A DNA stretch of 64,000 bases from Ramlibacter paludis (GCF_022012305.1 NZ_JAKLTM010000002.1:186001-250000), one strand, 5' to 3'; positions 24,156 to 33,072 are shown, counted from the stretch's first letter. Translations and numbers: made by a program. The notes: generated by a model not told the origin, from the letters alone.

Positions 24156-24718
24156 CCGCCCGCCAGCGAGAGCCGGTCCCGCACCTGGCCCAGCGCCACG
24201 TAAAGCTTCTCGCCCGGGCAGGTGGTCGCGACGAAGTCGCGGTGGGTCAGGATGTCCGAGGGCCGCACCGCATAACCGCGGCAGAGGTAGCCCAGCAGTT
24301 GCTCGAGCGCTTGCAGGGCCTCGGGCGTCGGCGTGTCGCTGCATTCGCCGCCCTCGGCATGGAAGCAGCCCAGCAGGCAGATGCCCAGCTTGTGCGAGTC
24401 GACGTTCAGCACGTGGTTGCCCAATGCGAACTGCGGCAGTTCGTCCAGCGTCTCGCCGCGGAAGTACGGGCGGCCCTGGTAGACGTGGCCGCCGGCGTCG
24501 ACCAGGAAGTGGTAGCCGATGTCGGGGCAGTTGCACAGCGGCCCCTGGTGCAGCTTCTGCAACGCCGCGACCTGGCGGGCGCCTTCCTGGCGCGTGGCGG
24601 CGCCGTAACCCGCGGCGTGGTGCACGACGATCTGCCGCACCGTGCCGAGCGCGCGCAGCTCACCCCGGAACGGGAGGGCGCCCCACTGCAGGCGCGTGAT
24701 GACGGTAGGCGATTGCAT
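24131..24718 (-). CDS. N-acetylmuramoyl-L-alanine amidase (PGRP/Amidase_2)
   Basis: A 195-residue type-2 amidase that would cleave the bond between MurNAc and the stem peptide. Zinc ligands are visible: the first His in IVVHHAAG (H33 or H34), a second in LTHRDF, and Cys in TTCPGEK (the T7-lysozyme/PGRP Cys ligand). The Tyr of the site lies in DIGYHFLVDAGGHVYQGRP. It has no signal peptide, so it acts in the cytoplasm on recycled muropeptides, or is released by other means; AmpD-like recycling is one reading, but no other recycling gene is near. It is divergent from the receiver-like gene. Confidence 0.88.
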   Translation of the reverse strand: MQSPTVITRLQWGALPFRGELRALGTVRQIVVHHAAGYGAATRQEGARQVAALQKLHQGPLCNCPDIGYHFLVDAGGHVYQGRPYFRGETLDELPQFALGNHVLNVDSHKLGICLLGCFHAEGGECSDTPTPEALQALEQLLGYLCRGYAVRPSDILTHRDFVATTCPGEKLYVALGQVRDRLSLAGGYPAELAA

Positions 24719-24893
24719 GATCCTTGCACCTTACGCCTGCACGCCCAGCGAGCTATCCGCCGCATGGGGGAGAAATAGTGCACGGCCGCCGGCGGAACGA
24801 AAGCGGAGGCAGCGAATCCGACGCTTTCACGCACGCTCCCGGCACTGCCATGGGGTGGCCATTCGGGTGTCATTGCATTACACTAATCCACAC

Positions 24894-25331
24894 ATGTCCA
24901 GCGCCCCCTCCATCCTTGTCGCCGACACCCCGGAGGGCGTCGCGGCATTCCGGCGCGCCCTTCCCACCAGTGCCTCGCTCGTCCCGGCGCACAGCGTCGA
25001 AGAAGCCCGCAAGCTGCTGCATCCGCCGCCCGCGCTGGTGGTGTGCGGCTGCCACTTCGACGAGGGCCGCATGTACGACCTGCTGCGCCACATGAAGGCC
25101 ACGCCGGAACTGGAGCGCGTCCCCTTCATGGCCGTGCGCTGCATCGAGGGAGACCTCGCGCTGGACGACGCGCTGTTCGAAAGCGTGAAGATCGCCGTCC
25201 GCGCCCTGGGCGGCAACGCCTTCGTCGACCTGCTGCGCTGGCAGCGCAAGCATGGCGATGCGGAGGCCGCGCACCGCCTCACGCTGCTGGTGCAGAAGCT
25301 GGCGCAGGATCCGGCCGCCGACTCGGTCTGA
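24894..25331 (+). CDS. Degenerate response-regulator receiver-like protein
   Basis: A 145-residue protein with the alternating strand/helix layout of a receiver domain (SILVADTPEGVAAFRRAL, VEEARKLLHPPPALVVCGCH, PFMAVRC). The position after strand 3, where the phospho-acceptor Asp should be, reads VVCGCHFDEG, so the usual site is missing. The second acidic residue after strand 1 is also absent (VADT). It probably works without phosphorylation. There is no output domain. The ATG at 24894 lacks a Shine-Dalgarno sequence; TACACT lies 9 nt upstream. It precedes the sugar-kinase gene by 8 nt and is probably co-transcribed. Confidence 0.7.
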   Translation: MSSAPSILVADTPEGVAAFRRALPTSASLVPAHSVEEARKLLHPPPALVVCGCHFDEGRMYDLLRHMKATPELERVPFMAVRCIEGDLALDDALFESVKIAVRALGGNAFVDLLRWQRKHGDAEAAHRLTLLVQKLAQDPAADSV

Positions 25332-25339
25332 CGCTGCGC

Positions 25340-26266
25340 ATGTTCCTGGTCTGCGGCGAAGCCTTGATGGACGTGTTCCCGGCGGGAGACACGTCCGCGG
25401 GCCTGGCACTCGACGCCCGCGCCGGCGGCTCCCCTTTCAACGTGGCATTCGGCCTGGCCCGGCTCGGCCAGCCCGTTGCCTTTGCGGGCGGCATCTCCAC
25501 CGACGCCTTCGGCCAGCGCCTGCTGCAACTGCTGGAAAGCGAAGGCGTGGACCTGGCGGCGGTGCAGCGCTTCGCCGCGCCCACCACCTTGAGCGTCGTC
25601 ACCACCGACGCGCACGGCGTGCCGGCGTATGCCTTCCACGGCGCGCAGGGGGCAGACCGGTTGCTGGCCGCGCGCCCCCTGGCGACCCTGCCCGCGCACA
25701 CGCGCGTGCTGCACGTCGGCTCGTATGCGATCGTCGTCGAGCCCGTTGCCGCCACGCTGCTGCGGCTGGTGGAGCGCGAACACGCGCGCCTGCTGGTCGC
25801 CTACGACCCGAACGTGCGCCTGAACGTCGAGCCTTCGCCGGCGCGCTGGCGCAGCGCGCTGGAGTGGATGGCCGAGCGCACGCACCTCCTGAAGCTCAGC
25901 GCCGAAGACGCCGCCCTGCTCTATCCGGGGGAGGAACCCGAAGCGCTGGCGCGGCGCTGGCTGGCCCAGGGCGTGCGGCTGGTGGTGGTGACACAGGGCG
26001 AGCGCGGGGCCCTGGCCTTCACCGGGCAAGCCAGCGCACGGGTCGATGCGGTCGCCATGCCGCTCGTCGACACCGTCGGCGCCGGCGACGGCTTCCAGGC
26101 GGCCCTGCTCGCCTGGCTGGCCGAACACGACGTGCTGACGCCGCAAGCCTTGCAGGCGCTGGACGCCGGCGCGCTCGCGGTGGCGCTGCAATTCGCCGCG
26201 CAGGCGGCAGCGATCGCCTGTTCGCGCCGCGGCGCCGACCTGGCGCGGCGAGCGGAGTTGGCGTAG
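25340..26266 (+). CDS. PfkB-family carbohydrate kinase (fructokinase-like)
   Basis: A 308-residue ribokinase-superfamily kinase that would phosphorylate a sugar with ATP. The N-terminal FLVCGEALMDVFP and GGSPFNVAFGLARLGQP form the sugar-binding part (PfkB signature 1). The C-terminal DTVGAGDGFQAALLAWL holds the catalytic Asp and anion hole (signature 2). It most resembles bacterial fructokinases, but the sugar is inferred. The ATG at 25340 follows the receiver-like stop by 8 nt. The frame upstream is open but is a shadow of that gene. Confidence 0.9.
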   Translation: MFLVCGEALMDVFPAGDTSAGLALDARAGGSPFNVAFGLARLGQPVAFAGGISTDAFGQRLLQLLESEGVDLAAVQRFAAPTTLSVVTTDAHGVPAYAFHGAQGADRLLAARPLATLPAHTRVLHVGSYAIVVEPVAATLLRLVEREHARLLVAYDPNVRLNVEPSPARWRSALEWMAERTHLLKLSAEDAALLYPGEEPEALARRWLAQGVRLVVVTQGERGALAFTGQASARVDAVAMPLVDTVGAGDGFQAALLAWLAEHDVLTPQALQALDAGALAVALQFAAQAAAIACSRRGADLARRAELA

Positions 26267-26286
26267 CGGGTCGGCGGTCCTATACT
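26258..26286 (+). promoter_or_regulatory. Promoter of the tetR gene
   Basis: TTGGCG (26258-26263), a 17-nt spacer and TATACT (26281-26286) make a well-formed sigma-70 promoter. Its -35 lies inside the end of the kinase gene. The expected start is at about the first base of the tetR ATG (26294), which implies a leaderless mRNA; no Shine-Dalgarno sequence is present. Confidence 0.6.
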
Positions 26287-26293
26287 CCGCCGA

Positions 26294-26980
26294 ATGAACG
26301 AACTAGTACATTCGCGGAAGCCGGCGGCGAAGGGCGCCAAGCCGGCCGGCAAGGAGACGACGCGCACCAACGACCCGGAGCGCACCAAGGCCAACATCCT
26401 CGAAATCGCCGCCACCGAGTTCGGCGAGAAGGGCCTGGCGGGCGCGCGCATCGACGAGATCGCGGCCGCTACCCAGACCAGCAAGCGGATGATCTACTAC
26501 TACTTCGGCAGCAAGGAAGGGCTCTACCTCGCCGTGTTGGAGGAGTCGTACAAGAAGGTGCGCGACATCGAAGCGGAGCTGCACCTGCAGGACCTGGAGC
26601 CGGAACAGGCGCTGCGCCGGCTGGTCGCCTTCACCTTCGACCACCACCTCAATCACGAGAACTACATCCGCCTGGTGATGAGCGAGAACATCAACCGCGG
26701 CCAGTACCTGGCGCAGAGCCAGCGCATCCAGGAGCTGAACGTGCCGGCCATCGCGGCCATCAAGCACCTGTACGACCGCGGCGTGAAGGCCGGCGTGTTC
26801 CGCAAGGGGCTGGACCCGGTGGACATCCACGCCTCCATCTCCGCCCTGAGCTTCTTCAACGTGTCCAACCAGCACACCTTCGGGCTGATCTTCAAGCTCG
26901 ACATCCGCTCGCCCAGCTACATCACCCACCGGCGCGACAACGTGGTGGAGATGATCGTGCGGTTCATGCGCAAGGGCTGA
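26294..26980 (+). CDS. TetR-family regulator of the adjacent TRAP/quinate operon
   Basis: A 228-residue repressor-type protein. After a 30-residue basic tail, the TetR helix-turn-helix spans about residues 32-80 (RTKANILEIAATEFGEKGL, then IDEIAAATQTSKRMIYYYFG). The C-terminal domain is the larger all-helical ligand-binding part. It is the gene directly ahead of the TRAP importer in the same direction with an 83-bp gap, so it probably controls that operon and itself. This is supported by the motif shared between its own start and the TRAP promoter. The ligand would be a shikimate-pathway acid or a related aromatic. Confidence 0.88.
   Translation: MNELVHSRKPAAKGAKPAGKETTRTNDPERTKANILEIAATEFGEKGLAGARIDEIAAATQTSKRMIYYYFGSKEGLYLAVLEESYKKVRDIEAELHLQDLEPEQALRRLVAFTFDHHLNHENYIRLVMSENINRGQYLAQSQRIQELNVPAIAAIKHLYDRGVKAGVFRKGLDPVDIHASISALSFFNVSNQHTFGLIFKLDIRSPSYITHRRDNVVEMIVRFMRKG
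26298..26311. promoter_or_regulatory. Candidate TetR operator at the tetR start
   Basis: ACGAACTAGTACAT matches the 14-mer at 27022-27035 at 10 of 14 positions and fits AC-N2-AC-N2-GT-N2-GT except for one base. It lies just after the predicted transcription start, in codons 2-6 of tetR, a place suited to autorepression. Confidence 0.4.
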
Positions 26981-27015
26981 AAGCCGCTGGTCGCGGCTAC
27001 GGGTTTTCCCGCACA

Positions 27016-27035
27016 TATAAAACTAACCAGTCCGT
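27016..27035 (+). promoter_or_regulatory. -10 element and candidate TetR operator of the TRAP operon
   Basis: TATAAA (27016-27021) is followed directly by ACTAACCAGTCCGT (27022-27035), a dyad with AC-N2-AC-N2-GT-N2-GT symmetry that would cover the transcription start near 27028. No good -35 is visible, as expected if an activator helps or the promoter is weak. Confidence 0.4.
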
Positions 27036-27063
27036 ACAAAATCCGGACCCAGGAGACAAAGTG

Positions 27064-27639
27064 ATGCTGCAAAGACTGATCGACCAGTTCTGCCGCCTGC
27101 TATCCATAGTGATGGTGGCGGCGCTGTTCCTGATGGTGGTGATGGTGTTCGGCAACGTGGTGCTGCGCTACGGCTTCAACAGCGGCATCACCATGTCGGA
27201 GGAGCTCTCGCGCTGGCTCTTCGTCTGGATGACCTTCCTCGGCGCGCTGGTCGCCCTGCGCCAGCACGCCCACCTGGGCACCGACACGCTGGTGTCGCGG
27301 CTGCCGGTGCTGGGCAAGAAGATCTGCCTGGGCCTGAGCCACCTGCTGATGCTGTACCTGTGCTGGCTGATGCTGGTCGGCTCGTGGAAGCAGACGATCA
27401 TCAATTCGGGCACGACCAGCGCGGTGATGGAAGCCTCGATGGGCTACTTCTACGCCACCGGGGTGTTCTTCTCGGCGTTCGCCATGTTGTTCATCCTGAA
27501 CGACCTGTACCGGCTGCTCACGGGCAAGCTGGCCGAGTCGGAGCTGATCGGCATCACCGAATCGGAAGACGAAGTCCCGCACGGCGAGGCCGAAGCCGAC
27601 GCCGCCATCCCCCTCACGGCCCCCGCCACCCGCAAGTAA
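27064..27639 (+). CDS. TRAP transporter small permease (DctQ type)
   Basis: The 191-residue small membrane subunit of a TRAP importer, with four membrane helices. The family features are GNVVLRYGFNSGITMSEELS followed by RWLFVWMTFLGALVALR, with the conserved Arg/Trp pair. A 35-residue acidic C-terminal tail is extra. AGGAG (27051-27055) stands 8 nt before the ATG at 27064, so I prefer it to the adjacent GTG at 27061. It is the first gene of the TRAP-quinate operon; the large permease follows after 9 nt. Confidence 0.92.
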   Translation: MLQRLIDQFCRLLSIVMVAALFLMVVMVFGNVVLRYGFNSGITMSEELSRWLFVWMTFLGALVALRQHAHLGTDTLVSRLPVLGKKICLGLSHLLMLYLCWLMLVGSWKQTIINSGTTSAVMEASMGYFYATGVFFSAFAMLFILNDLYRLLTGKLAESELIGITESEDEVPHGEAEADAAIPLTAPATRK

Positions 27640-27648
27640 GCCGCCGCC

Positions 27649-28929
27649 ATGACCATCACGATCTTCCTCGGCGCCCTGCTCGGCGCAATGGCCCTGGGCG
27701 TGCCGATCGCCTTCTCGCTGCTCGCCTGCGGCGCCGCCCTCATGTGGCACATGAACATGTTCGACGCGCAGATCCTGGCGCAGAACACCATCGAGGGCGC
27801 CAACAGCTTCCCGCTGCTGGCCGTGCCCTTCTTCATGCTGGCCGGCGAGATCATGAACGCCGGCGGCCTGTCGCGGCGCATCGTCAATTTCGCGATGACG
27901 CTGGTCGGCCACGTCCGCGGCGGCCTGGGCTACGTGGCGATCATGGCGGCCATCATCATGGCGGCGCTCTCGGGCTCCGCGGTGGCCGACGCAGCGGCGC
28001 TCGCCGCGCTGCTGCTGCCGATGATGAACCGCGCCGGCTACCCGACGGCGCGCTCGGCCGGCCTGCTGTCGGCCGCCAGCATCATCGCCCCCATCATCCC
28101 GCCCTCGATCGGCTTCGTGGTGTTCGGCGTCGCCGCCAACGTCTCGATCTCCAAGCTGTTCATGGCGGGCATCGCTCCCGGCCTGATGCTGGGCGGCGCG
28201 CTGTGGCTCACCTGGTGGTGGCTGGTGCGCAAGGAGAAGATCGAAGCCGCGCCGCGCGCCACCAAGGCCGAAGTGATCACGGCGCTCAAGGACGCCACCT
28301 TCGCGCTGGTGCTGCCGGCGATCGTGGTGGTGGGCCTGAAGTTCGGCGTGTTCACGCCGACCGAAGCCGCCGTCGTCGCCGCGGTCTACGCCCTGTTCGT
28401 CTCAACGGTCATCTACAAGGAGCTGAAGCTCTCGCAGCTGTACGGCCTGTTCGAAGCCGCGGCCCGCACCACGGCGGTGATCATGTTCCTGGTGGCCGCC
28501 GCCATGGTCTCGGCCTGGATGATCACGGTTGCCAACCTGCCGGCCGAAGTGGTGACCCTGCTGAAGCCGCTGCTGGACCAACCCACCCTGCTGATGCTCG
28601 CGATCATGGTGCTGACCATGGTGGTCGGCACCGCGATGGACATGACGCCCACCATCCTGATCCTGACGCCGGTGCTGATGCCCATCGTCAAGGCAGCGGG
28701 CATCGACCCCGTCTACTTCGGCGTGCTGTTCATGATCAACAACGCCATCGGCCTGATCACGCCGCCGGTGGGCACGGTGCTGTCCACCGTGGCCGGCGTC
28801 GGCAAGGTGAGCATGGACGAAGTGACCAAGGGCGTGTGGCCCTTCATGGTGGCGCAGTTCGCCGTCATGTTCCTGATGGTGTTCTTCCCGCAGCTGGTGA
28901 TGGTGCCGGCGCGCTGGTTCTACGGCTGA
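27649..28929 (+). CDS. TRAP transporter large permease (DctM type)
   Basis: The 426-residue large permease that carries solute with Na+ across the inner membrane; about 12 membrane segments and two re-entrant loops. Family signatures are [24 protein letters not shown] (shown in outline), [20 protein letters not shown] and [15 protein letters not shown]. Near the C-terminus [16 protein letters not shown] is the second pseudo-repeat. It works with the small permease upstream and the receptor downstream (32 nt). Context suggests a cyclic polyol acid such as quinate or shikimate as cargo. Confidence 0.95.
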   Translation: MTITIFLGALLGAMALGVPIAFSLLACGAALMWHMNMFDAQILAQNTIEGANSFPLLAVPFFMLAGEIMNAGGLSRRIVNFAMTLVGHVRGGLGYVAIMAAIIMAALSGSAVADAAALAALLLPMMNRAGYPTARSAGLLSAASIIAPIIPPSIGFVVFGVAANVSISKLFMAGIAPGLMLGGALWLTWWWLVRKEKIEAAPRATKAEVITALKDATFALVLPAIVVVGLKFGVFTPTEAAVVAAVYALFVSTVIYKELKLSQLYGLFEAAARTTAVIMFLVAAAMVSAWMITVANLPAEVVTLLKPLLDQPTLLMLAIMVLTMVVGTAMDMTPTILILTPVLMPIVKAAGIDPVYFGVLFMINNAIGLITPPVGTVLSTVAGVGKVSMDEVTKGVWPFMVAQFAVMFLMVFFPQLVMVPARWFYG

Positions 28930-28961
28930 TGTCCAAGCAATTTTCCCAGGAGACGACAAGC

Positions 28962-29960
28962 ATGAAACGACTGTTCCTCAAGACGCTGGTGGCCTGCGTG
29001 GCCGTGGCCGCCTTCGGCATGGCCCAGGCGCAGACCAAGACCATCAAGTTCGCCAACCAGAACGCCAAGGGCCACCCGCTGGTCAACGGCATGGACAAGT
29101 TCGCCGAGCTGGTGGACCAGAAGTCCGGCGGCAAGCTGAAGGTCAACGTGTTCCCCGGCGGCGCGCTGGGCAGCGACCAGGCCAACGTGTCCTCGCTGCA
29201 GGGCGGCACCCTGGAGATGGCCTCGATGAACTCGGGCATCTTCGCCAGCCTGGTGAAGGACTTCTCCATCTACGACTTCCCCTTCCTCTTCGGCAACGCC
29301 AAGGAAGCGGACGCGGTGGTGGACGGCCCGTTCGGCCAGATGATGCACAAGAAGCTGGAAGAGAAGGGCCTGGTCGGCCTGGGCTACTACGAGCTCGGCT
29401 TCCGCCACCTCACCAACAGCAAGCGCGCCATCACCAAGGTGGAAGACATCGCCGGCCTCAAGCTGCGCGTGATCCCCAACCCGATCAACGTCGACTGGGT
29501 CAGTGCGCTCGGCGCCAACCCCACGCCCCTGCCCTTCCCCGAGCTGTATGCCGCGCTGGAACAGGGCGCCGTCGACGGCCAGGAGAACCCGGTGGCCACC
29601 ATCATCGGCGCCAAGCTGAACGAAGTGCAGAAGTACATGACGCTCAGCTACCACCAGTACAACCCGCAGTCCATCATCGTCAGCAAGAAGTTCTGGGACA
29701 CACTCAGCCCCGCCGAGCACAAGATCCTGCAGGACGCGGCGCACGAGTCCATCGCCTTCGAGCGCGCCCAGTCGCGCGCAGCGCTGGCCACCGGCCTCGA
29801 CAGCCTGAAGAAGAGCGGCATGCAGATCACCGAACTGGCGCCGGCCGAAGTGGCCAAGCTGCGCGACAAGATGAAGCCGGTGATCGCCAAGCACTCCGCC
29901 ACCGCCGGCGAAGCCACGGTAAAGGCCATGATGGCCGAGCTGGAAAAGGCCCGGAAGTAA
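28962..29960 (+). CDS. TRAP transporter substrate-binding protein (DctP type)
   Basis: The 332-residue periplasmic receptor of the TRAP system. Residues 1-24 are a Sec signal peptide (ending GMAQAQ). The DctP fold is shown by [22 protein letters not shown], the hinge [20 protein letters not shown] with the conserved Arg that binds the carboxylate, and [20 protein letters not shown]. The ATG at 28962 has CAGGAGACGA upstream. The next gene (aroQ) begins 2 nt after its stop, which ties import to dehydroquinate metabolism. Confidence 0.94.
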   Translation: MKRLFLKTLVACVAVAAFGMAQAQTKTIKFANQNAKGHPLVNGMDKFAELVDQKSGGKLKVNVFPGGALGSDQANVSSLQGGTLEMASMNSGIFASLVKDFSIYDFPFLFGNAKEADAVVDGPFGQMMHKKLEEKGLVGLGYYELGFRHLTNSKRAITKVEDIAGLKLRVIPNPINVDWVSALGANPTPLPFPELYAALEQGAVDGQENPVATIIGAKLNEVQKYMTLSYHQYNPQSIIVSKKFWDTLSPAEHKILQDAAHESIAFERAQSRAALATGLDSLKKSGMQITELAPAEVAKLRDKMKPVIAKHSATAGEATVKAMMAELEKARK

Positions 29961-29962
29961 GC

Positions 29963-30418
29963 ATGAAGAAGATCCTCGTCCTCAACGGACCCAACCTGAA
30001 CCTGCTGGGAACCCGCGAGCCGGAACAGTACGGCCGCACCACCCTGGCCGACGTCGAGGCCATGTGCCGCGAAGCCGGCGAGCGGCTGGGCTACGAGGTC
30101 GAGTGCTTCCAGAGCAACTGGGAAGGGGCGCTGCTGGACAAGATCCAGGAGTACGGCCGCCTCTACAAGGAAGGCAAGGCGCTCGGCTGCGTGTTCAACG
30201 CCGGCGCCTTCACCCACACCTCGGTCGCCCTGCATGACTGCATCAAGGGCGTGGACGGCCTGCCGGTGATCGAATGCCACGTCTCGAACGTGCATGCGCG
30301 CGAGGAGTTCCGCCACAAGTCCTGGATCTCGCCGGTGGCGGCGGGCATCGTCATCGGCTTCGGCGTGCAGGGCTACCTGGTCGCGCTGGACGCGCTGGTG
30401 CGCACGCGGGCGACATGA
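29963..30418 (+). CDS. aroQ: Type II 3-dehydroquinate dehydratase
   Basis: A 151-residue type II dehydroquinase, which converts 3-dehydroquinate to 3-dehydroshikimate. The family signature [20 protein letters not shown] carries the catalytic Arg and Tyr. [14 protein letters not shown] and [19 protein letters not shown] hold the Asn, His and second Arg of the site. Because it sits in an operon with a transporter, a shikimate/quinate dehydrogenase and a dehydroshikimate dehydratase, I read it as the catabolic paralogue and not the biosynthetic one. It overlaps the next gene by 4 nt (ATGA). Confidence 0.95.
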   Translation: MKKILVLNGPNLNLLGTREPEQYGRTTLADVEAMCREAGERLGYEVECFQSNWEGALLDKIQEYGRLYKEGKALGCVFNAGAFTHTSVALHDCIKGVDGLPVIECHVSNVHAREEFRHKSWISPVAAGIVIGFGVQGYLVALDALVRTRAT

Positions 30419-31248
30419 TCAACGGCAACACCGAATTCATCGCGCACCTGGGCTGGCCCACGCATTCGTTCAAGGCGCCGATGATCTACAACCCCTACTT
30501 CGAGTCGGTGGGGGTGAACGCGGTGGTCGTGCCCATGGGGTGCAAGCCGCAGAACTTCCCGAACGTGCTGCAAGGCCTGTTCACGCTGGAGAACATCCGC
30601 GGCGCGCTGATCACGATGCCGCACAAGGTGAGCGTGGTCGACCTGCTGGACGAAGTGACGGCAACGGTGCGCGTCGCCGGCTCCTGCAACGCCGTCAAGC
30701 GCACGGCCGACGGCCGCCTGGTGGGCGACATGTTCGACGGTGCCGGCTTCGTCCGTGGCGTGCAGCGCAAGGGCCTGGACCTGCAGGGCGCGCGCGTGCT
30801 CGTGGTGGGCGCGGGCGGCGTCGGCTCGGCCATCGCCGCCTCGCTGGCCGCGGCGGGCGTGGGCGCGATCGCGCTCTACGACGTCAACGCCGCCGTGGCC
30901 GAGGCCCTGGGCCAGCGCCTGCGCGACAACTATCCGGCGCTGGACGTTTCGACCGGCAGCAACGACCCGGCCGGCTTCGACCTCGTCGTCAACGCCACGC
31001 CGCTGGGCATGAACCCGGGCGACCCCCTGCCGATGGACATGGACCGGCTCGAGGCGCGCACCTTCGTGGGCGAAGTCGTGATGAAGACCGAGATGACGGC
31101 CTTCCTCACCGCGGCCCAGGCTCGCGGCTGCCGCGTGCAGATCGGCTCGGACATGCTGTTCGAGCAGATCCCCGCCTACCTGGAGTTCTTCGGCTTTCCC
31201 ACCACGACCGCGGAGAACCTGCGCGCCGTCGCGCGCCTGCATTACTGA
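30415..31248 (+). CDS. Shikimate/quinate dehydrogenase
   Basis: A 277-residue NAD(P)-dependent dehydrogenase of the AroE/YdiB family. The substrate domain has the catalytic Lys in [15 protein letters not shown], Asn in GSCNAVKR and Asp in DMFDGAGF. The Rossmann part begins with [18 protein letters not shown]. The acidic residue after strand 2 (ALYDVNAA) suggests NAD rather than NADP, which fits a catabolic role. The usual SxS substrate pair is altered (HSFKAPM), so quinate or another analogue may be preferred. The ATG at 30415 overlaps the aroQ stop. Confidence 0.9.
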   Translation: MINGNTEFIAHLGWPTHSFKAPMIYNPYFESVGVNAVVVPMGCKPQNFPNVLQGLFTLENIRGALITMPHKVSVVDLLDEVTATVRVAGSCNAVKRTADGRLVGDMFDGAGFVRGVQRKGLDLQGARVLVVGAGGVGSAIAASLAAAGVGAIALYDVNAAVAEALGQRLRDNYPALDVSTGSNDPAGFDLVVNATPLGMNPGDPLPMDMDRLEARTFVGEVVMKTEMTAFLTAAQARGCRVQIGSDMLFEQIPAYLEFFGFPTTTAENLRAVARLHY

Positions 31249-31258
31249 AAGGCCCGCC

Positions 31259-32173
31259 ATGAGCGACCTGCTGCTGCATCCCGAACACGCGCGCGAGCCG
31301 ATGCTCGACTCCTTCAGCGACGAAGCCAACCCGCTGGGCCTCGACGGCGTCGAGTTCATCGAGTTCGCCACCGCCAAGCCGCAGGCCCTGGGCCAGGTGC
31401 TGGAGATGATGGGCTTCCGGCCGGTCGCGCGGCATCGTTCGCGCGAAGTGCTGCTGTACCGGCAAGGCGGCCTCAACATCGTGATCAACGCGCATCCGCC
31501 CGACGCCGAGGGCCAGGGCGGCCTGCCCGACACGCCCACCATCGCGGCCGTTGCCATGCGCGTGCGCGATGCGCGCGCGGCCTACCAGCGGGTGCTGGAG
31601 CGCGGCGCCTGGGAGGTGCCGACGCATCCCGAGGCGATGGAGCTGAACATCCCCGCCATCCACGGGGTCGGCGGCAGCCGCATCCACTTCGTCGACAGGT
31701 ATGACGAGTTCTCGATCTACGACGTCGACTTCGTGCCGATTCCCTCGGTGGACCAGAAGCCGCCCGCCGTGGCCGGCATCCACTTCTTCGGCATCGTGCA
31801 ATACATAGGCGCGGGCCGCAGCTACGACTGGATCGAGTTCTACTCGGAGCTGTTCGGCACCAGCCTGATCCCCGACGAGCAGCGCTTCGGCATCATGCCG
31901 GCCGGCAAGCTGCTGCGGGCGCCGGCGCTGCAGCCGGCGAACCGCTTCATGCTGCAGATCATCGAGCCCGAGCCGGATTCCGTCGACAACCGCGAGCGGC
32001 TGCACCGCATCGGCCTGGGCGTACCCGACGTGCTGGCCGCCGTGAAGGCGCTGCGCGCGCTCGGCATGGAATTCGTCGAGAGCCAAGCGGCGCACACCGA
32101 GCAGCGCGGCGCCATCACCAAGACCTACCTGGGCTCGGTCGTCTTCGAGCTGGTGCACAGCCAACAGCCATGA
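31259..32173 (+). CDS. HPPD-like (VOC superfamily) protein, homologous to one domain of QuiC
   Basis: A 304-residue protein with two vicinal-oxygen-chelate halves: an N-terminal half (LDGVEFIEFATAKPQALGQVLEMMGF) and a C-terminal half (GIHFFGIVQYIGAGRSYDWIEFYSELFG, outlined). It resembles 4-hydroxyphenylpyruvate dioxygenase. In two-domain QuiC-type dehydroshikimate dehydratases an HPPD-like domain is fused behind a TIM barrel. Here the two parts are separate genes, with the HPPD-like one first. Whether it is a dioxygenase or a helper for the dehydratase cannot be told. It overlaps the next gene by 4 nt. Confidence 0.82.
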   Translation: MSDLLLHPEHAREPMLDSFSDEANPLGLDGVEFIEFATAKPQALGQVLEMMGFRPVARHRSREVLLYRQGGLNIVINAHPPDAEGQGGLPDTPTIAAVAMRVRDARAAYQRVLERGAWEVPTHPEAMELNIPAIHGVGGSRIHFVDRYDEFSIYDVDFVPIPSVDQKPPAVAGIHFFGIVQYIGAGRSYDWIEFYSELFGTSLIPDEQRFGIMPAGKLLRAPALQPANRFMLQIIEPEPDSVDNRERLHRIGLGVPDVLAAVKALRALGMEFVESQAAHTEQRGAITKTYLGSVVFELVHSQQP

Positions 32174-33072
32174 CCGACTCGCGCAGCGTGCAGCAGGCCA
32201 TGCGCGACTTCGGCATGGACACCATCACCCTCGCCGGGCCGCTGGAGGCCAAGCTCGAAGCGATGGCCGACGCCGGCTTCCGCCAGGTGATGCTCAAGGC
32301 GAACGACCTCAACGGCCACCCGGGCGGCTGGAGGGCAGCGGTGGAAGTGGTCAAGGCCAGCGGCCTGCGCGGCACCGGCTTCCAGGTGCTGCGCGACTTC
32401 GAAGGCCTGTCGGGCCACCTGCACCAGTACAAGGTGGACATCGCCAAGCAGATGCTGGAGATGTGCGCGGCGCTCGGCTGCGACGTGCTGCTCGCCTGCT
32501 CCTCGACCTCCACCCACGCCAGCGCGGACCTGGACCACATCGCGCGCGACCTGCGCAAGCTGGCGATGCTGGCCATTCCCTTCGGCATTCGCATCGCCTA
32601 CGAAGGCCTCTCGTGGGGCCGCACGATCAACGAGTTCACCACGGCCTGGGACGTCGTCTGTCGCGCGGATTGCCCCAACCTGGGCGTCGGCCTGGACTCC
32701 TTCCACATCCTCGCCGCGAAGACGCCGCTGGACGAGATCGAGAACCTCGACCCGAAGAAGATCTTCCTGGTGCAGCTGTCGGACTTCATGTGGCAGGAAA
32801 CGCGCACCTTCGAGGAACGCATGGCCACCGCCCGCACCTACCGCGTCTTCCCGAACGAAGGCGTGCACACGGCCGACCTGGTCGACATGGTGCTGAAGCT
32901 GGACGCGCTGGGCTACCAGGGCGACTACAGCTTCGAGGTCTTCAACGACGACTACGTGCAGATGCCGCTGCCCTTCGTGGCGCAGCGCGCCCGGCGCTCC
33001 GCGCTTTGGCTGGCCGAGGACGTGCTGCGGCGGTCGGTGCCGCTGCCGGGGCAGCTGCGACTGCGCACGTGA
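32170..33072 (+). CDS. TIM-barrel 3-dehydroshikimate dehydratase (sugar-phosphate isomerase-like)
   Basis: A 300-residue xylose-isomerase-like TIM-barrel protein. The metal-site acids appear along the barrel: an ACSSTST strand, IAYEGLSWG (Glu), VGLDSFHILA (Asp, His), FLVQLSDF (Asp) and YSFEVFNDDY (Glu). This matches AsbF/QuiC-type dehydratases, which turn 3-dehydroshikimate into protocatechuate. The assignment rests mainly on context: it closes an operon with a TRAP importer, dehydroquinase, shikimate dehydrogenase and the HPPD-like partner. Confidence 0.85.
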   Translation: MTDSRSVQQAMRDFGMDTITLAGPLEAKLEAMADAGFRQVMLKANDLNGHPGGWRAAVEVVKASGLRGTGFQVLRDFEGLSGHLHQYKVDIAKQMLEMCAALGCDVLLACSSTSTHASADLDHIARDLRKLAMLAIPFGIRIAYEGLSWGRTINEFTTAWDVVCRADCPNLGVGLDSFHILAAKTPLDEIENLDPKKIFLVQLSDFMWQETRTFEERMATARTYRVFPNEGVHTADLVDMVLKLDALGYQGDYSFEVFNDDYVQMPLPFVAQRARRSALWLAEDVLRRSVPLPGQLRLRT

